This document shows positions 35,324 through 46,554 of a stretch of DNA of 64,000 nucleotides, piece by piece (the first letter of the stretch is position 1; each line of letters starts with the position of its first letter). Under the pieces are notes generated by a model that was given only the letters and a program-made list of their open reading frames with translations, had not been told where the DNA came from and searched no databases. Source of the stretch: Gerris lacustris (lineage: Eukaryota > Arthropoda > Insecta > Hemiptera > Gerridae); the NCBI GenBank assembly GCA_951217055.1, contig OX578276.1, positions 75,729,644 to 75,793,643 on the forward strand, read 5' to 3'. A program made the translations under genes and the position numbers.

Positions 35324-38300
35324 GTAGTAGTAGTAGTAGTAAGGGGGCGGGGAGGCCAAGCCTGGCAACTAGACCGCATTCGGGTCCTTTTTGCCAACCC
35401 CTGACTTCACCTATCGAACCACCACAGAATTACCCTCAAATCTGCTTGTTTGGGTCACAAAGGAGAGAATGTCTTGCCACTTTAGTGTGACCAGTTCCTC
35501 TTCCTTTATTTCCCCTGCTCCTAATAAGTGAAAGCGCAGTCTGCCATATCCTTCACATACTCCCACAAAGTGGAAGGCTGTCTCCTCTTCAAGCCCACAC
35601 AATGGACATGTGGGGTCGTCTTCAATCTTCAATAGTGCCAGATGTCTTCTGAGCTGGCAATGCCCTGTCAAGACTCCAACCATATTTCTTAGATTGGGTC
35701 TACCTAATCCCATAAGCCACTTGGTTTTCCCTTTGTCTAGATCAGGCAGTAGCATTTTTGTCTGCCTACAGCCATCCGTTCCTCTCCATGCCCTCCTTGC
35801 TTCCTCCCAGATCCACGCATTGATGGCTGACCTCGCCTGTCCTCTAGACCAATCAATGGCGGGTTCCGGTCCACAGAATGGCATGGAGGCTCCTTTCTTG
35901 GCTACCTCATCTGCCTTCTCGTTCCCAGGGATCCCTGTGTGCCCTGGGACCCAAAGCCGTGTGACCTCTTTCCTTTCTGCGAGCAGTTCTAATGCCTCTT
36001 GGCACTCCTTAACAAGTGCTGACTCTACACTCGGGTTGCAAAGTGCTTGGAGTGCTGCCTGGCTATCTGAGCATATAGCTACCTTCGTTGATGTTGCATC
36101 TTTCACCTCAGGTTTCCTGGCCACCTCTAAGATGGCGTAAATTTCTGCTTGGAAGACTGTGGTGAGAGTACCTAGGGGGAAACTCTCTTGGGTGCCGGAC
36201 CTTTCTAGGTACAGTCCCGCCCCTGACATTCCTTTTTCATTCTTAGAGCCATCAGTATATGCCACTAGAGTTTCCTGGTCGAATTTAATATCTCCTACTT
36301 CCCATCTGGCTCGTGATGGAATTTCTACCTTGAATTTCCTCTTCAGCACTAGCTGGTGTTCTATTCCTTTCATTCGAACCCCTGTCAATGGGATCTTGGA
36401 TTCGGCCATCCTTTGTATACCCAGGTGTCCCACAGTATATACGCCCCCTTGCCACTGACCATTGTCTCTAAGTCTCACAAAAGATGCAATGGCCTCTCCC
36501 TTAATCCATGTATGGAGTGGGGGTAGTCCTGCCAGGGCCTCTAGAGCCGCCGTTGGAGTTGTCCTCATCGCACCCGTTATACTCCTACATGCTAGCCTTT
36601 GAACCTTGCTTAGTCTCTTAGACGAGCTGACCACTTCAGTTCTGGGCCACCAAATAACGGCCCCATACTGGATTCTGGGCCTGATAGCTGCGGTATATAG
36701 CCATTTAAGTATTTTGGGGGACAATCCCCATGCCTTCCCCACTGCTCGTCTAAGTTGCCAGAAGGCGATCGTAGCTTTTTCTACCACCTTGTCTAAGTGT
36801 GGTTTCCAGGATAATTTAGAGTCAAAAGTTACTCCAAGATATTTCACTTCTTTTGACAATGTGAGTTCCTGGCCAAAAAGTTTTGGGGCTTTGAAGTCCA
36901 CAAGTTTCCTCTTTTTAGTGAAGACTATCATCTCAGTCTTTGATGGGTTGACTGAAAGTCCCACCTCCTTACACCATTTTTCAATGATTCTGCAAGCTAG
37001 TTGCATCCTTTCACAGCAGGTGTTCAGGAACTTGCCTCTAATCAGGACTAGTCCGTCATCTGCATAAGCCTGAAAATAGAAGTCTCCTTCCGACATTCTC
37101 CTCATAAGTCCGTCCATCACCAGGCACCACAGGTGGGGTGAGAGGCAACTGCCTTGTGGGCAGCCTCATGACACCATTTTGGTCACGTTAGTGCCGCTGA
37201 TCGCTGCGGTGACTTTCCTCGCTCTCAGGGAGGACATTATCCATTCGACAACGACTTGAGGAGTGTTCCTTTGTGAGAGTTCCCCTTTGATATTATCTGA
37301 TTTTGCCTTATCAAAGGCTCCTTCCAAGTCAAAGAAGAGAGCTAAGGTGTAGTCTCCACGTTGCATAGCCTTTTCTATCCTAGAAGTAGCCGCATGGAGG
37401 GCTGTCTCCGTTGACCTCCCTCTGGTGTATGCATGTTGATTCTTATGCAGCGGTTTTCTAGGTAGAATTTCCTCAATAATGTATTTATCCACAATCCTCT
37501 CAAGGGTCTTTAGCATAAATGACGTAAGGCTAATGGGTCGGAAGGACTTGGCTTGCGTGTAGTCCTTTCTCCCTGGTTTGGGGATTAAGACCACTCTGGT
37601 TGCCTTCCATACCTCCGGTACCCTGCCCATCGCTAAGCTGCCTTTGAAAATAGCCTCTATGCTGGATATAAGATGCTCCATTCCCCTCTGCAAGAGGGCT
37701 GGAAAAATTCCATCCTGTCCAGGTGCCTTAAATGGATTGAATTTATTGACGGCCCATTTGATGGACTCTCTTGTAACTAGACGGGTTGCCAGGTCCCAGT
37801 TAATGTCTGTTTCTGGGGCCCTTTCCAAACTGTCACTGGCATCAGTGCCTTCCCCCGGGAAATGTATTTCCAGGAGGTAGTCTAGAGTTTCTTCTATACT
37901 GAGAGTCCATGTGCCATCTAGCCTTTTGATTGAGCCTAGGGCTCTCCCGCTTCCTTCACTGCTCAAGATCTTAGCCAGCCTTGTTGCCTCTGGAAGGGAC
38001 TCAATTCCCCTGCAAAAGTCTCTCCAGCCGGCTCTCTTGCGCTTCCTTACCTCTTTTTTAAAATTCCTTCTCGCTTCCCTGAAGCTGTCCCATAATACTC
38101 CTTGTTCCTTTTTCCTGAATGCCTCGTTGAAAGCATTCCGAGCCTTTTTCCGGAGCTTATTCAGATCTCGGTTCCACCATGACACCTTTTGGTGGGCCTT
38201 GGATTTAAGGGGACATGAATGCTGAAACGCCTCAATTATTTCTGAGCTCAGGGTTGCTGCCTCTCTCTCCAGAGCATCAGGACCTGTTAACACCTCCTGA

Positions 38301-38414
38301 GACACTCCCTGGATGTTCTCAAGTTCATTTGAGAAGGATTCCCAGTTGGTTCTCCGTGGAAGTCTCTGCGGTGTTTCCTCTTCCTTATCTACCTGTAATT
38401 TTAAAATTTAATAA
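35324..38414 (-). mobile_element. 5'-truncated non-LTR retrotransposon with perfect 12-bp TSD
   Basis: The insert is bounded by identical ATTTATTATTTA at 35312-35323 and 38415-38426. On the minus strand it starts inside an open reading frame, so the endonuclease and any ORF1 are lost, and it ends with an 87-bp 3' untranslated region closing in a (TAC)n-type run instead of poly(A). The G+C content of the insert is clearly above the flanks. It landed in copy 2 of the 575-bp element. Confidence 0.92.
35411..38414 (-). pseudogene. Reverse transcriptase-RNase H polyprotein with one in-frame stop
   Basis: The frame is open from the truncation point to a single TGA at 37166-37168, and the same frame then continues to TAG at 35411-35413. 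Before the stop: a Lys/Arg-rich linker, RT fingers (VVLIPKPGRKDY, FRPISLTSFMLKTLERIVDK) and motif A (LFFDLEGAFD). After it: motif B (GCPQGSCLSPHLW) and catalytic YADD (about 37060). RNase H follows with all four acidic residues in place (YTDGSK, QAEIYA, CSDSQAA, GNEKADE), then a zinc knuckle CPLCGLEEETAFHF. Canonical elements have an Arg where the stop lies, so CGA to TGA at a CpG is the likely change. The RNase H places it in the I/R1/LOA-type assemblage; I cannot fix the clade. Confidence 0.9.
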
Positions 38415-39023
38415 ATTTATTATTTAAATCTAACAACGTCTCCACGTTGTGGAGAGACAAGATGCATATTTCGTTGAATGTAAGAAGCTCGCTTACACTC
38501 GCTTCAATAAACGTTTTAATAATAAAATAATTTGTTAATTCTGTTGAATAAGTTCAATGATTAGTAGATCTTTAATTTAAAAAAATAGTAGAGTCACTGA
38601 CTATACTGTAGCGTCATGTAAACATTGAACATCCATATTATTTTTATTATTGAAGTCTTTCTAGATTAGACTAGCTACTTTTCTTGATGTAGCCTAGTTA
38701 CTTCTTTTCTTTTAAGCAATAGAAGATATCTTTAACACTATTATTAAATTTTTAGTAAAAATATAAATAAATATTTTATATTGCGTGCATTATTCATTCA
38801 TAAGTTATGTGTGTTATAAACGTGTGTTTTGTATTTTGTTGTTATAGATTGAGTTTGCTTTTCACTTATTGTTATTATTCCCAAGTTTCTTATTTAAACA
38901 TTAAATTTTAATTATACATAAATATGTTATTATCTTTAATAATATGACACATAGTTATTAACTATGTTATATTAATAAAGATAACATTTTAGCAGCTTCA
39001 TTTTTCTTCCGCAAGTAGATAAC

Positions 39024-39600
39024 AGTACATTACGCGTCGAGTGCGGAAAGTAGCATTTTGCATGCGAGTGTGGAGTTTGCACCCGAGCGACAGCGAGGGT
39101 AGTAAAACCTCACGAGCAATGCAAAATGCAGTTTTCGCACGAGTTGCGTACCGTACTTTATCTACGATTGTTAGATTTAAATAATAAATACAGGAAAAAA
39201 TAAACTTGCTGTATGTAAGTTAGTATCTCTCTCTTGATAAAGATGGCATTAATTCTTGAGTTGTATTTTTTGCCAAATTAATTATTTCTGGAGGAGTATT
39301 ATTCTCCACATTTTCGTCAAAGTCACTTGATTCACTCATTGTTTTTCACTAAAAACTCGATGTAAACAGTTACTTTAATAAAAGAACAGCAAATTAGTTC
39401 TGATAAATGTAAACAAACTCGCTAATCGTGCGTAAAGCTGAAGAATTCCTCTTCTTTACCGCGCTAGCGTGGTAAAGAAGAGGAATTATTCAGAACTATG
39501 AGACGCGCATGCGCAATGAATATTAGTACGTAAATAATCACTTTCTACGCATCTAAACAAAGATATAATGTTTATATTTCGTATCAATCGTAGATAAAAT
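39024..39600 (-). mobile_element. 575-bp element, copy 3 (inverted relative to copy 2)
   Basis: All parts of copy 1 are present in reverse: CAATCGTAGATAAA at 39587-39600, the CTCTTCTTTACC palindrome at about 39440-39493, ORF start at 39339, and the hairpin tail down to AGTACATTACGCG at 39024. The ORF matches copy 1 for about 40 codons and then shifts by a one-base deletion. Confidence 0.75.
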
Positions 39601-39639
39601 ATTGTATGCAACAAGGCAGCAAAGGAAACATTTCAGCCT

Positions 39640-39760
39640 CGTTTATTCATTGCCTGCCGAGGCGAAGCCGAGGCAGTCAAATAGGTAAATTACCTGCCTC
39701 GGCTTCGCCTCGGCAGTTAATTATCGTAGCCTGTCCTCGCCTTCGGCTCGGAGGCTAATC
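39640..39760. repeat. GAGGCGAAGCCGAGG palindrome cluster
   Basis: CTGCCGAGGCGAAGCCGAGGC is followed about 45 bp later by its inverted copy TGCCTCGGCTTCGCCTCGGCA, then GCCTTCGGCTCGGAGGC. The same word GAGGCGAAGCCGAGGG occurs in the repeats at 42305 and 45713. It is G+C-rich in an A+T-rich setting. Confidence 0.6.
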
Positions 39761-40271
39761 TAATCACTCGTCAGTAAAATTCCATTTTGCTCCCTAGTTA
39801 CATAAATAACTATTTTATAGTTACAAATTCGTTATAATTAGTTATTTCCTTATTCCTCTGAAATAATTTTTTTTGTTTGATACTAAATTGCATTTTATAG
39901 TTTCTTATTTTTAAATAAATAATATTTGCACACAATTAATAATGAAATTTAGACAATTTTATTTTAAAATAATAGATTTTCTCTTATTTAGCAGCATTTG
40001 TGACTTCACAGAATTGAGAAATGTATCAAATTTGATACAAAATTGGCATATAGTTAATTTATGGGGAAAGGGTTATGTATCAAATATGATACATTGTTGG
40101 AGAACAGTATTTGTATGACTACGAGGCAATGTATCACCTATGGTACAATCAAAATATCAGAAATAACACTATCAATAACAAAATTTCCTTCAAATTATCG
40201 TTTTATGAGTCTTTGAGATGCTCTGTTACAAATATTAAAAAATCACAGGGAAGTACTTGCGTCCAAGTACT

Positions 40272-41407
40272 TTTTAGGGTTTTGTAGATGATTAAGCATA
40301 CCCGTTATGTAATTATGATTTTTTTTCTTCGATCCTAAGGATCCCGGGTTCGATCCCCCGGGAGGTCACAATGTTTTTTATAGGTAATAACGACAAGATA
40401 AATTACATTTTTTAGGAAATTTTCATCGCCCAACCATACGGTGTAACCATGAATCATTTCAAAATTTTAAGACCAGCCATTATATAAAATTTGGGGGGGG
40501 GGGATTTTTTTGGGGGTATATTTTGACTTAAAAATTTAAAAAAGCAAATATATATTTGTATCCTACTCTTCAGCAGCTTTCATTTGATACCCAACTCAAA
40601 ATTTTTAAAAAATAAAATTTTGGGCGCACTCCAAATTTTCGCGCACGCAATTGGTAATTTTTAAAACCTGGGAATGAACTCCCGGAAATATCATCGCCTC
40701 ACTATAAGGTATTAGTATGAATTATTTCGAAATATTAGCACCAGCCGATCTATAGTGGTTGGGGGGGGGGGGGGAATTTTTTTGGGTATATTTTTATTTT
40801 TTTCCCCTATAAGGAATGCAAATTTTAAAAAATCATATATATATTTGTGTCCTACTCTTCAGCAGCTTTCATTTAATACCCAACTCAAAATTTTAAAAAA
40901 ATAAAATTTTGGGCGCACTTCACTTTTTCTCGCCCAAAATTAACAATTTTTGAAAATTTGGGATGAACTCCCGGAATTTTCATCGCCCCATAATAAGATA
41001 TTCAAAATTTTAGCGCCAGCCGATCTATAGTGGTTGGGGGGGGGGGGGGGAATTTTTTTGGGTATATTTTCATTTATTTAACCAATAAGGAATGCAACAT
41101 TTAAAAAATCATATATATATATTTGTGTCCTACTCTTCAGCAGCTTTCATTTGATACCCTACTCAAAAATTTAAAAAAAATATAAATTTTTGAGTGTACC
41201 ACATTTTTTCGAATTGCGCATGCGCAAATCTAATTATGAACTTCTGTATATTTTTCCTGTGGTTGGGTCAAAAAGTTGCACCAGTGTTTCAAATTTCAGT
41301 ACTTTATTCGCTTAAACGGTTCGGGCCCTATGAACCAAAGAGCGACGGACGGACGGACACATCACCCTCGGTATAAGGGTTTTGAGAAGTATCTACAAAA
41401 CCCTAAA
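40272..41407. mobile_element. TIR element holding three ~280-bp G-run repeats
   Basis: TTTTTAGGGTTTTGTAGAT at the left is mirrored by ATCTACAAAACCCTAAAAA at the right. Inside, three tandem units each carry ATCGCC, AGCCGATCTATAGTGGTT-type sequence, a run of 11-17 G, and CCTACTCTTCAGCAGCTTTC (about 40420, 40685 and 40970). The right part has GGACGGACGGACACATC. No transposase. The ORF at 41194-41376 is not convincing. Confidence 0.7.
40331..40372 (+). other. tRNA T-arm-like sequence
   Basis: CCCGGGTTCGATCCCCCGGG gives a perfect T-stem and the box B consensus GGTTCGATCC. No D-arm or anticodon arm is visible upstream, so it is a tRNA-derived fragment within the TIR element. Confidence 0.5.
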
Positions 41408-41929
41408 AAAACGAAGCACTGGAAATGACCTTGCCCAGTAAAGGGTTAAATATATTTTCGAAATGACTTCTCCTTGGCAGGAAATCGAATTCCAAGCGTC
41501 TGCTCAGATGACAGATACAGACGACAGACGACACAGAATTATTTTAAAAATACCTTTTTTGAACTCAGGGGACCTCAAAACGTGTAAATCCATCAAAATC
41601 TCAAAATCGAATTTTATATGAGTATCATCAATAAAGTACGTGATTGGATTGCAAGGAAGTTATGTACCAATGTGTTATGTACTGTAATTAATTGGCAGAT
41701 TATTTATAAATCTGTCAAAATTGTTTTGCTTTTTACTTTTCCTCACTACCTATAGTAGGAAAAGTATTGTTTTTATTGTTTGTAACTCAATGTTTTCGTT
41801 TTATGGTATAGACTTACCTTTTAAAGTAATTTATAAATACTTCGCATCTATATTTTATAACTTAAATTATCAGAATATTACTAAAAAAAATATCTATTTT
41901 GTACGTCTCCATTAAAAACCGGACATTAT

Positions 41930-42235
41930 GGCGTCCCGAAAAGTTTTTTCGGGTTGAATTTACAGAGCAGCGAAAATATTTACGACAAAAGAATCATAAA
42001 TTTTGACTCAGCTTTAATCTTGGTCCACACCAATAAAAATTGGCGTTGTGCGGCGTGTGTGTGTTGAATGTTGTGTGTGTGCGTGGCAGTGTAGACGTCT
42101 GACACACACTTAGTTGACTATGTAGTCACTTAGTTGACTGTTTGTGGTAATGGTAATCTTTTGTCGTAAATATTTTCGTCGCACAGTACCCCACGGTACT
42201 TCTTTAGATTGTTACTCCTCTATGTTGTTGTAGAA
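41930..42235. mobile_element. Hairpin element with GCGAAAATATTTACGACAAAAG arms
   Basis: GCGAAAATATTTACGACAAA at about 41972 is mirrored by TTTGTCGTAAATATTTTCGTC at about 42160. Between them are GT-rich words (GTGTGTGTGTTG). Non-coding. Confidence 0.55.
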
Positions 42236-42239
42236 TGAA

Positions 42240-42831
42240 ATAGTTATTTATGCACCAAGGAAGTAAAGTAAGTGATTGTACCCTGAGCGATGAAGCTGGT
42301 TTCTGAGGCGAAGCCGAGGGAACCGCATAATGTTAAAATAAGTTATTTATCCCGAGGTACGTACAAGATTTTACCTCTAGAAGGGAGCAAAAAAGAATAT
42401 ATTTAAATATTAAATTATTTTATTAAATTTAAATAAGATATCATATTTTATATTTATTGTATTTTCAAAAATATATTGGCTGTTAATTTCACTATTATAT
42501 GTAACGATACAATATTAACAATTTACTAAATAAGTTTAATCACGTGATTAGACAGAAATTATTTGATTCAGCTGGTTGCTGAGTCATATATTGGGAATTT
42601 TTGTCGACTGATGTATACATGGATTAGTTTATCTACCTACGTTTAGAAATTATTACTTCAATGTATTAGTTACTTAACTTCTTTTTGTTTGTTTTACTAA
42701 TGAATCAACGTGAAAACCATTGTGGAGGCTACATTGTGAAGATGACATTGTAGATTTAGATAATTAACAACAGTTAATAAATGAAATTGTGAATTTAACA
42801 CCAGTCTTATTTACTTGTGCTTTATCTAGGG
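42240..42831 (+). repeat. GGAGGAAAGT-type element, copy 1 (interrupted)
   Basis: It shares with 45640-46360 the blocks GTTATTTATGCACCAAGGAAG, CCTGAGCGATGAA, GAGGCGAAGCCGAGGG, GGTACGTACAAGATTTT and later TTTAGAAATTATTACTTC and GAAGATGACATTGTAGATTT. The hAT-like element at 42832-45161 interrupts it; the remainder lies at 45162-45300 (CAACACTGG, GGGAATCATGA, ACTAGGGAGGAAAG). Confidence 0.6.
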
Positions 42832-43499
42832 CAGCGGTTCTTAACCTGTGGTACGCGAAAATGTGTAAGGGGTACGCGGTAAATAAAAGAAGGTTTTTGT
42901 TTACTGTTCTGTCTAATAAATAAAAACGTTTTAGTAAAATGAGAATTAAATAATCTTGTTTGGAATTGAAATTACCTATTTACAGCTGTTTCTACCCACA
43001 GCAGTAGTTAAACAACACTTCATCTATTCATCTAATATAAAAAGTATTTACACTAGTGATGCGCTGCATAAAGAACTCGCGTAGAATTGTGTACTTATAT
43101 CAGCCGTACTATGTTTTCAACATAACTACCAGGATAATATTTCGGTTAAAACATTAAATATTCTTAATCAACCTGAAAATAGCTTTAAAATTATGTTATG
43201 TAATATGCCATATAAGTTTGATCTTACTTCCTAAAACCCTTATTTTGTTGCAACGCCATATTTGTGGCAAAACTTTTTTGACCATATTTAATATTTATTT
43301 CCTACTCTTCAAGACCTTTAAAACGATGTATGACATGTCGTGCAGACTACAATCATATTATTTAAAGTCGTCTGTAATATTGACCGCAATCTTAAATTTA
43401 AAGTGTCAAAAATACTCAGATGTTGTGAAACGAATTTCGTACTAACTCGCTAGTTCTGGATAGGAAAAAATTTTCCTTGCATTTGTAGATAATCACTAA

Positions 43500-44220
43500 T
43501 TATTAAAGTTATTAAAGGCTCGCTAAACTCGCCTGTTTGCAGCTATATTTATTGAATAAAATAATTGCTTAAAATAATTGTTTTACAGCCTTTGTACCAA
43601 ATCTTTATTTAATAAGGTTATTGCAGGCTCGCTACGCTCGCCTGTTGTTACTGCATTGGTAGTTAATATTTATTAAATAAAGTTATTGGAGGCTCGCTCC
43701 GCTCGCATGTTTGTACTGCATTATTAATTAATTTCTTATAAAAAGTAATTGCAGGCTCGCTACGCTCGCCTGTTTGTACTGCATTATTAGTTAATATTTA
43801 TTAAAAAAAGTAATTGCAGGCTCGCTACGCTCGCCTGTTTGTACTGCATTATTTGTTAATTTCTTATAAAAAGTTATTGCAGGCTCGCTACGCTCGCCAG
43901 GTTTTACAGCCTTTGTACAAACATTTTATTTAATAAGATTATTGCAGGCTCGCTACGCTTGCCTGTTGGTACAGCATTGGTAGTTAATATTTATTAAATA
44001 TATTCATTGCAAGCTCGCTACGCTCGCCTGTTTGAACTGCATTATTGGTTAATTTCTTATAAAATGTTATTGCAGGCTCGCTACGCTCGCCTGTTGGTAA
44101 TGCATTATTAGTTAATATCTATTAAATAAAATTATTGCAGGCTCGCTACGCTCGCCTGTTTATACAGATGTTTTGAAGATCTTTATTCAACACATATGCA
44201 GGCTCGCTGCCTAGACAGTA
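43500..44220 (+). repeat. Tandem array, ~63/65-bp units with GGCTCGCTACGCTCGCC
   Basis: About 11 units start with GGCTCGCTACGCTCGCCTG at roughly 43626, 43691, 43754, 43819, 43882, 43947, 44012, 44075, 44140 and 44201. Spacing is mostly 63 or 65 bp, reflecting two spacer types (TTAATATTTATTAAA and TTAATTTCTTATAAA). The G+C core is strongly conserved while the A+T spacer drifts. It is inside the hAT-like element. Confidence 0.9.
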
Positions 44221-44394
44221 GACAGCTGGGCTTTATCATATTTCCTTGCATTTTAAAGTTTTTACAGGCTATCAAAGCGAGCCTATTTAATAAATGCATC
44301 TAGACATCAATTTGTACAATAAACAGGCGAACTTATCGAGCCTTGTAAATGCTGTCTAGCAGGCAAGCGCAGATAGCCTTCTAGCTTATTCACG

Positions 44395-44935
44395 CTTTTC
44401 CTACTTTTAAAGACCTTTAAAACGATGTATAACATGCCATGCTGATTATAATATTTTTTTTAGTTGTCTACCATATTGGCCGCCATCTTCAAAATATCAA
44501 GTGTGAAATGTTAATAGTTACATAGTCCTCTTCTACATTTCAAGACCTTTAAATTGATATATTACATGTTATAAGGACTAACATTTTTTGTTTTTTCGTC
44601 CAAACATATTGGCCGCCATCTTGAAAATATGAAGTGTCGAATTTAATTCGTTACATATCCTTTTCCTTCTTTTGAAGACCTTTAAAACGATGTATAACAC
44701 ATTATGCTGACTAAATATTTTTATTTTAGTCGTCCGCCATATTGGCCGCCATCTTGGAAATATGAAGTTTGGAATTTAATGCGTTACATATTCTTTTCCT
44801 TCTCTTAAAGACCTTTAAAATTATGTATAACACATTATGCTGACTAAACATTTTTATTTTAGTCGTCCGCCATATTGGCCGCCATCTTGGAAATGTTTAG
44901 TGTGGAATTTCCAAAAACTATACAGTTATGACAAA
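44395..44935 (+). repeat. Tandem array, ~132-bp units with GGCCGCCATCTTGG
   Basis: Four units each contain GACCTTTAAAACGATGTATA and CATATTGGCCGCCATCTT. The latter recurs at about 44479, 44611, 44743 and 44877, a period of about 132-134 bp. More diverged single units lie at 43300 and in Eaf6 intron 3 near 10440. CCGCCATCTTG matches the YY1/Pho consensus core. Confidence 0.85.
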
Positions 44936-45639
44936 TTGTTAGAAGCACCTGTGTGCCAAATTTCGTTCAAATCGATCAATTTTTACGCCAGTTATCGTTG
45001 GACAAACAAACACACAAACACACAAACTTTTCAAATGCCAAGTCTCTGAAATGAAGAACTCACTACGCTCGTTCAAAAAAATAAGGGGTTGTTTTTAGGG
45101 GGTACGCATAGTTAATCATACAAAAAGGGGTAGGTGGGTTGAGAAAGGTTGAGAACCGCTGAGGAGGTGGACAACACTGGTGGGCTGGAGGGGAGGGAAT
45201 CATGAAAGTTCATGATTCCCTTATTTTCCATTACTCCCTGTTCAACCCGATCAGGTGCGTAATGAGTAACTTTCCTCCTCCCTGTAAACTAGGGAGGAAA
45301 GTTCACTTTTTCTCCCTACTGGAGGTAAATGTCTTTGACCAAATAACTATTAAGAAAAAGGGATGTTTAGTACAATGTACTTTGGGGCAAAGGAATATCA
45401 CACTTCTGTTTTGATAAGAGGAGTAACAATCTAAAAAGAAGAACATTCCGTACATCTTCTTTAAATTTTTACTCCCCAAAGTTTTTTTATAAGGGGAGTA
45501 ACAATCTAAAGAAGTGCCGTGACCCACAAACGCTCAATATATTGGGTTTCAGGAAGGATTCGGTTTTAGAAAAGTATCCAACAATTTTTTCAGTTCTGAT
45601 CAATGTACAGACAAAACTTTAATTTTATACATATAAATA

Positions 45640-46360
45640 GAAATAGTTATTTACGCACCAAGGGAGGAAAGTAAGTGATTGCACCCTGAGCGATGAAATT
45701 GGTTCCTGAGGCGAAGCCGAGGGAGTTAATTATCGCGAGGGTGCAAGTGATTTTTACTCCCGAGGTACGTACAAGATTTTTCCTCCAGAAGGGAGAAAAA
45801 AATAATTGATAAGATTTTAATTTTAAATTATTTTATGTTAAAAAAGTAAACATTTTTATATTTAAAAAAAATGATATATACTAATAATAATTCACCAGAT
45901 AAGTTTAATCATGTTAAAATTAAATTATAGATAGTAATTATTTGAATTTCAATGCTAAAATTAAATGGAAGATCAGCTGGTAGCTGAGTCGTGTTTTGAA
46001 TGGTATTGACAACTAACGTATCATCCATATGAGTAGATCTACATTTAGAAATAATGATTTCTCATTTAACTTTTAGTTTGTTTTAATGATTAGTCATCAT
46101 GAAAAACGTCGTGAAGGTTATGTGTGAAGATGACATTATAGATTTAGACATTAAACAATAGTTAATAAATGAAATGTGTATTAGCACCAAGCTTATTTAC
46201 TTGTGCTTATCACTTGGGCAACACTGGAGGGAATCATGAGAGTTCATGATTCCCTCCTTTCTTATTACTCCCTGTTGAGCCCGACCGGGTGCAATGAGCT
46301 ACTTTCCTCCCTGTAAACTAGGGAGGAAAGTTCACTGTTTCTCCCCGCTGGAGGTAAAAG
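45640..46360 (+). mobile_element. GGAGGAAAGT-type element, copy 2 (uninterrupted)
   Basis: Left: GGGAGGAAAGTAAGTGATTG followed by CACCCTGAGCGATG. Right, inverted: GGGTGCAATGAGCTACTTTC then CTCC, then a second hairpin GGGAGGAAAGT. The middle is A+T-rich and contains an ATG followed by short frames near 46095. It closely resembles 42240-42831 plus 45162-45300. Confidence 0.6.
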
Positions 46361-46554
46361 TTTTTTCCCTATAAAAATCTGTTTGTCGAGATAACTTTTT
46401 AAAGCATGAACTATTTTAAATTATCTGAAAATATTGATATTTAATGCGTGTATGAGTATTTGATAATCAACCCATAAACAACCTACACACTGCACGTTAG
46501 CATACATCAAACGTGGTGCTTTTAGATATTACCGATCTGTACGAGATAAGTTTT

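Larger units (their letters stand above)
42832..45161 (+). mobile_element. Non-autonomous hAT-like element carrying two tandem arrays
   Basis: Ends CAGCGGTTCTTAACCTGTGG and an inverted GGTTGAGAACCGCTG are of the hAT type. A clean 8-bp target duplication is not visible (ATCTAGGG against AGGAGGTG), so the insertion is old or an edge was rearranged. There is no transposase. The interior contains a block shared with Eaf6 intron 3 and the two arrays listed next. Confidence 0.7.

Noticed and set aside
35610..38225. Plus-strand ORFs of 99-176 codons (35610-36140, 36159-36458, 36606-37067, 37578-37880, 37911-38225)
   Set aside because: They are shadows of the minus-strand reverse transcriptase-RNase H frame, which carries all recognisable motifs.
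43500..44220. CRISPR array
   Set aside because: Repeats and spacers are both related between units, and the setting is eukaryotic; it is an ordinary tandem array.
42824..45169. Perfect 8-bp target duplication for the hAT-like element
   Set aside because: ATCTAGGG and AGGAGGTG do not match well enough to call.
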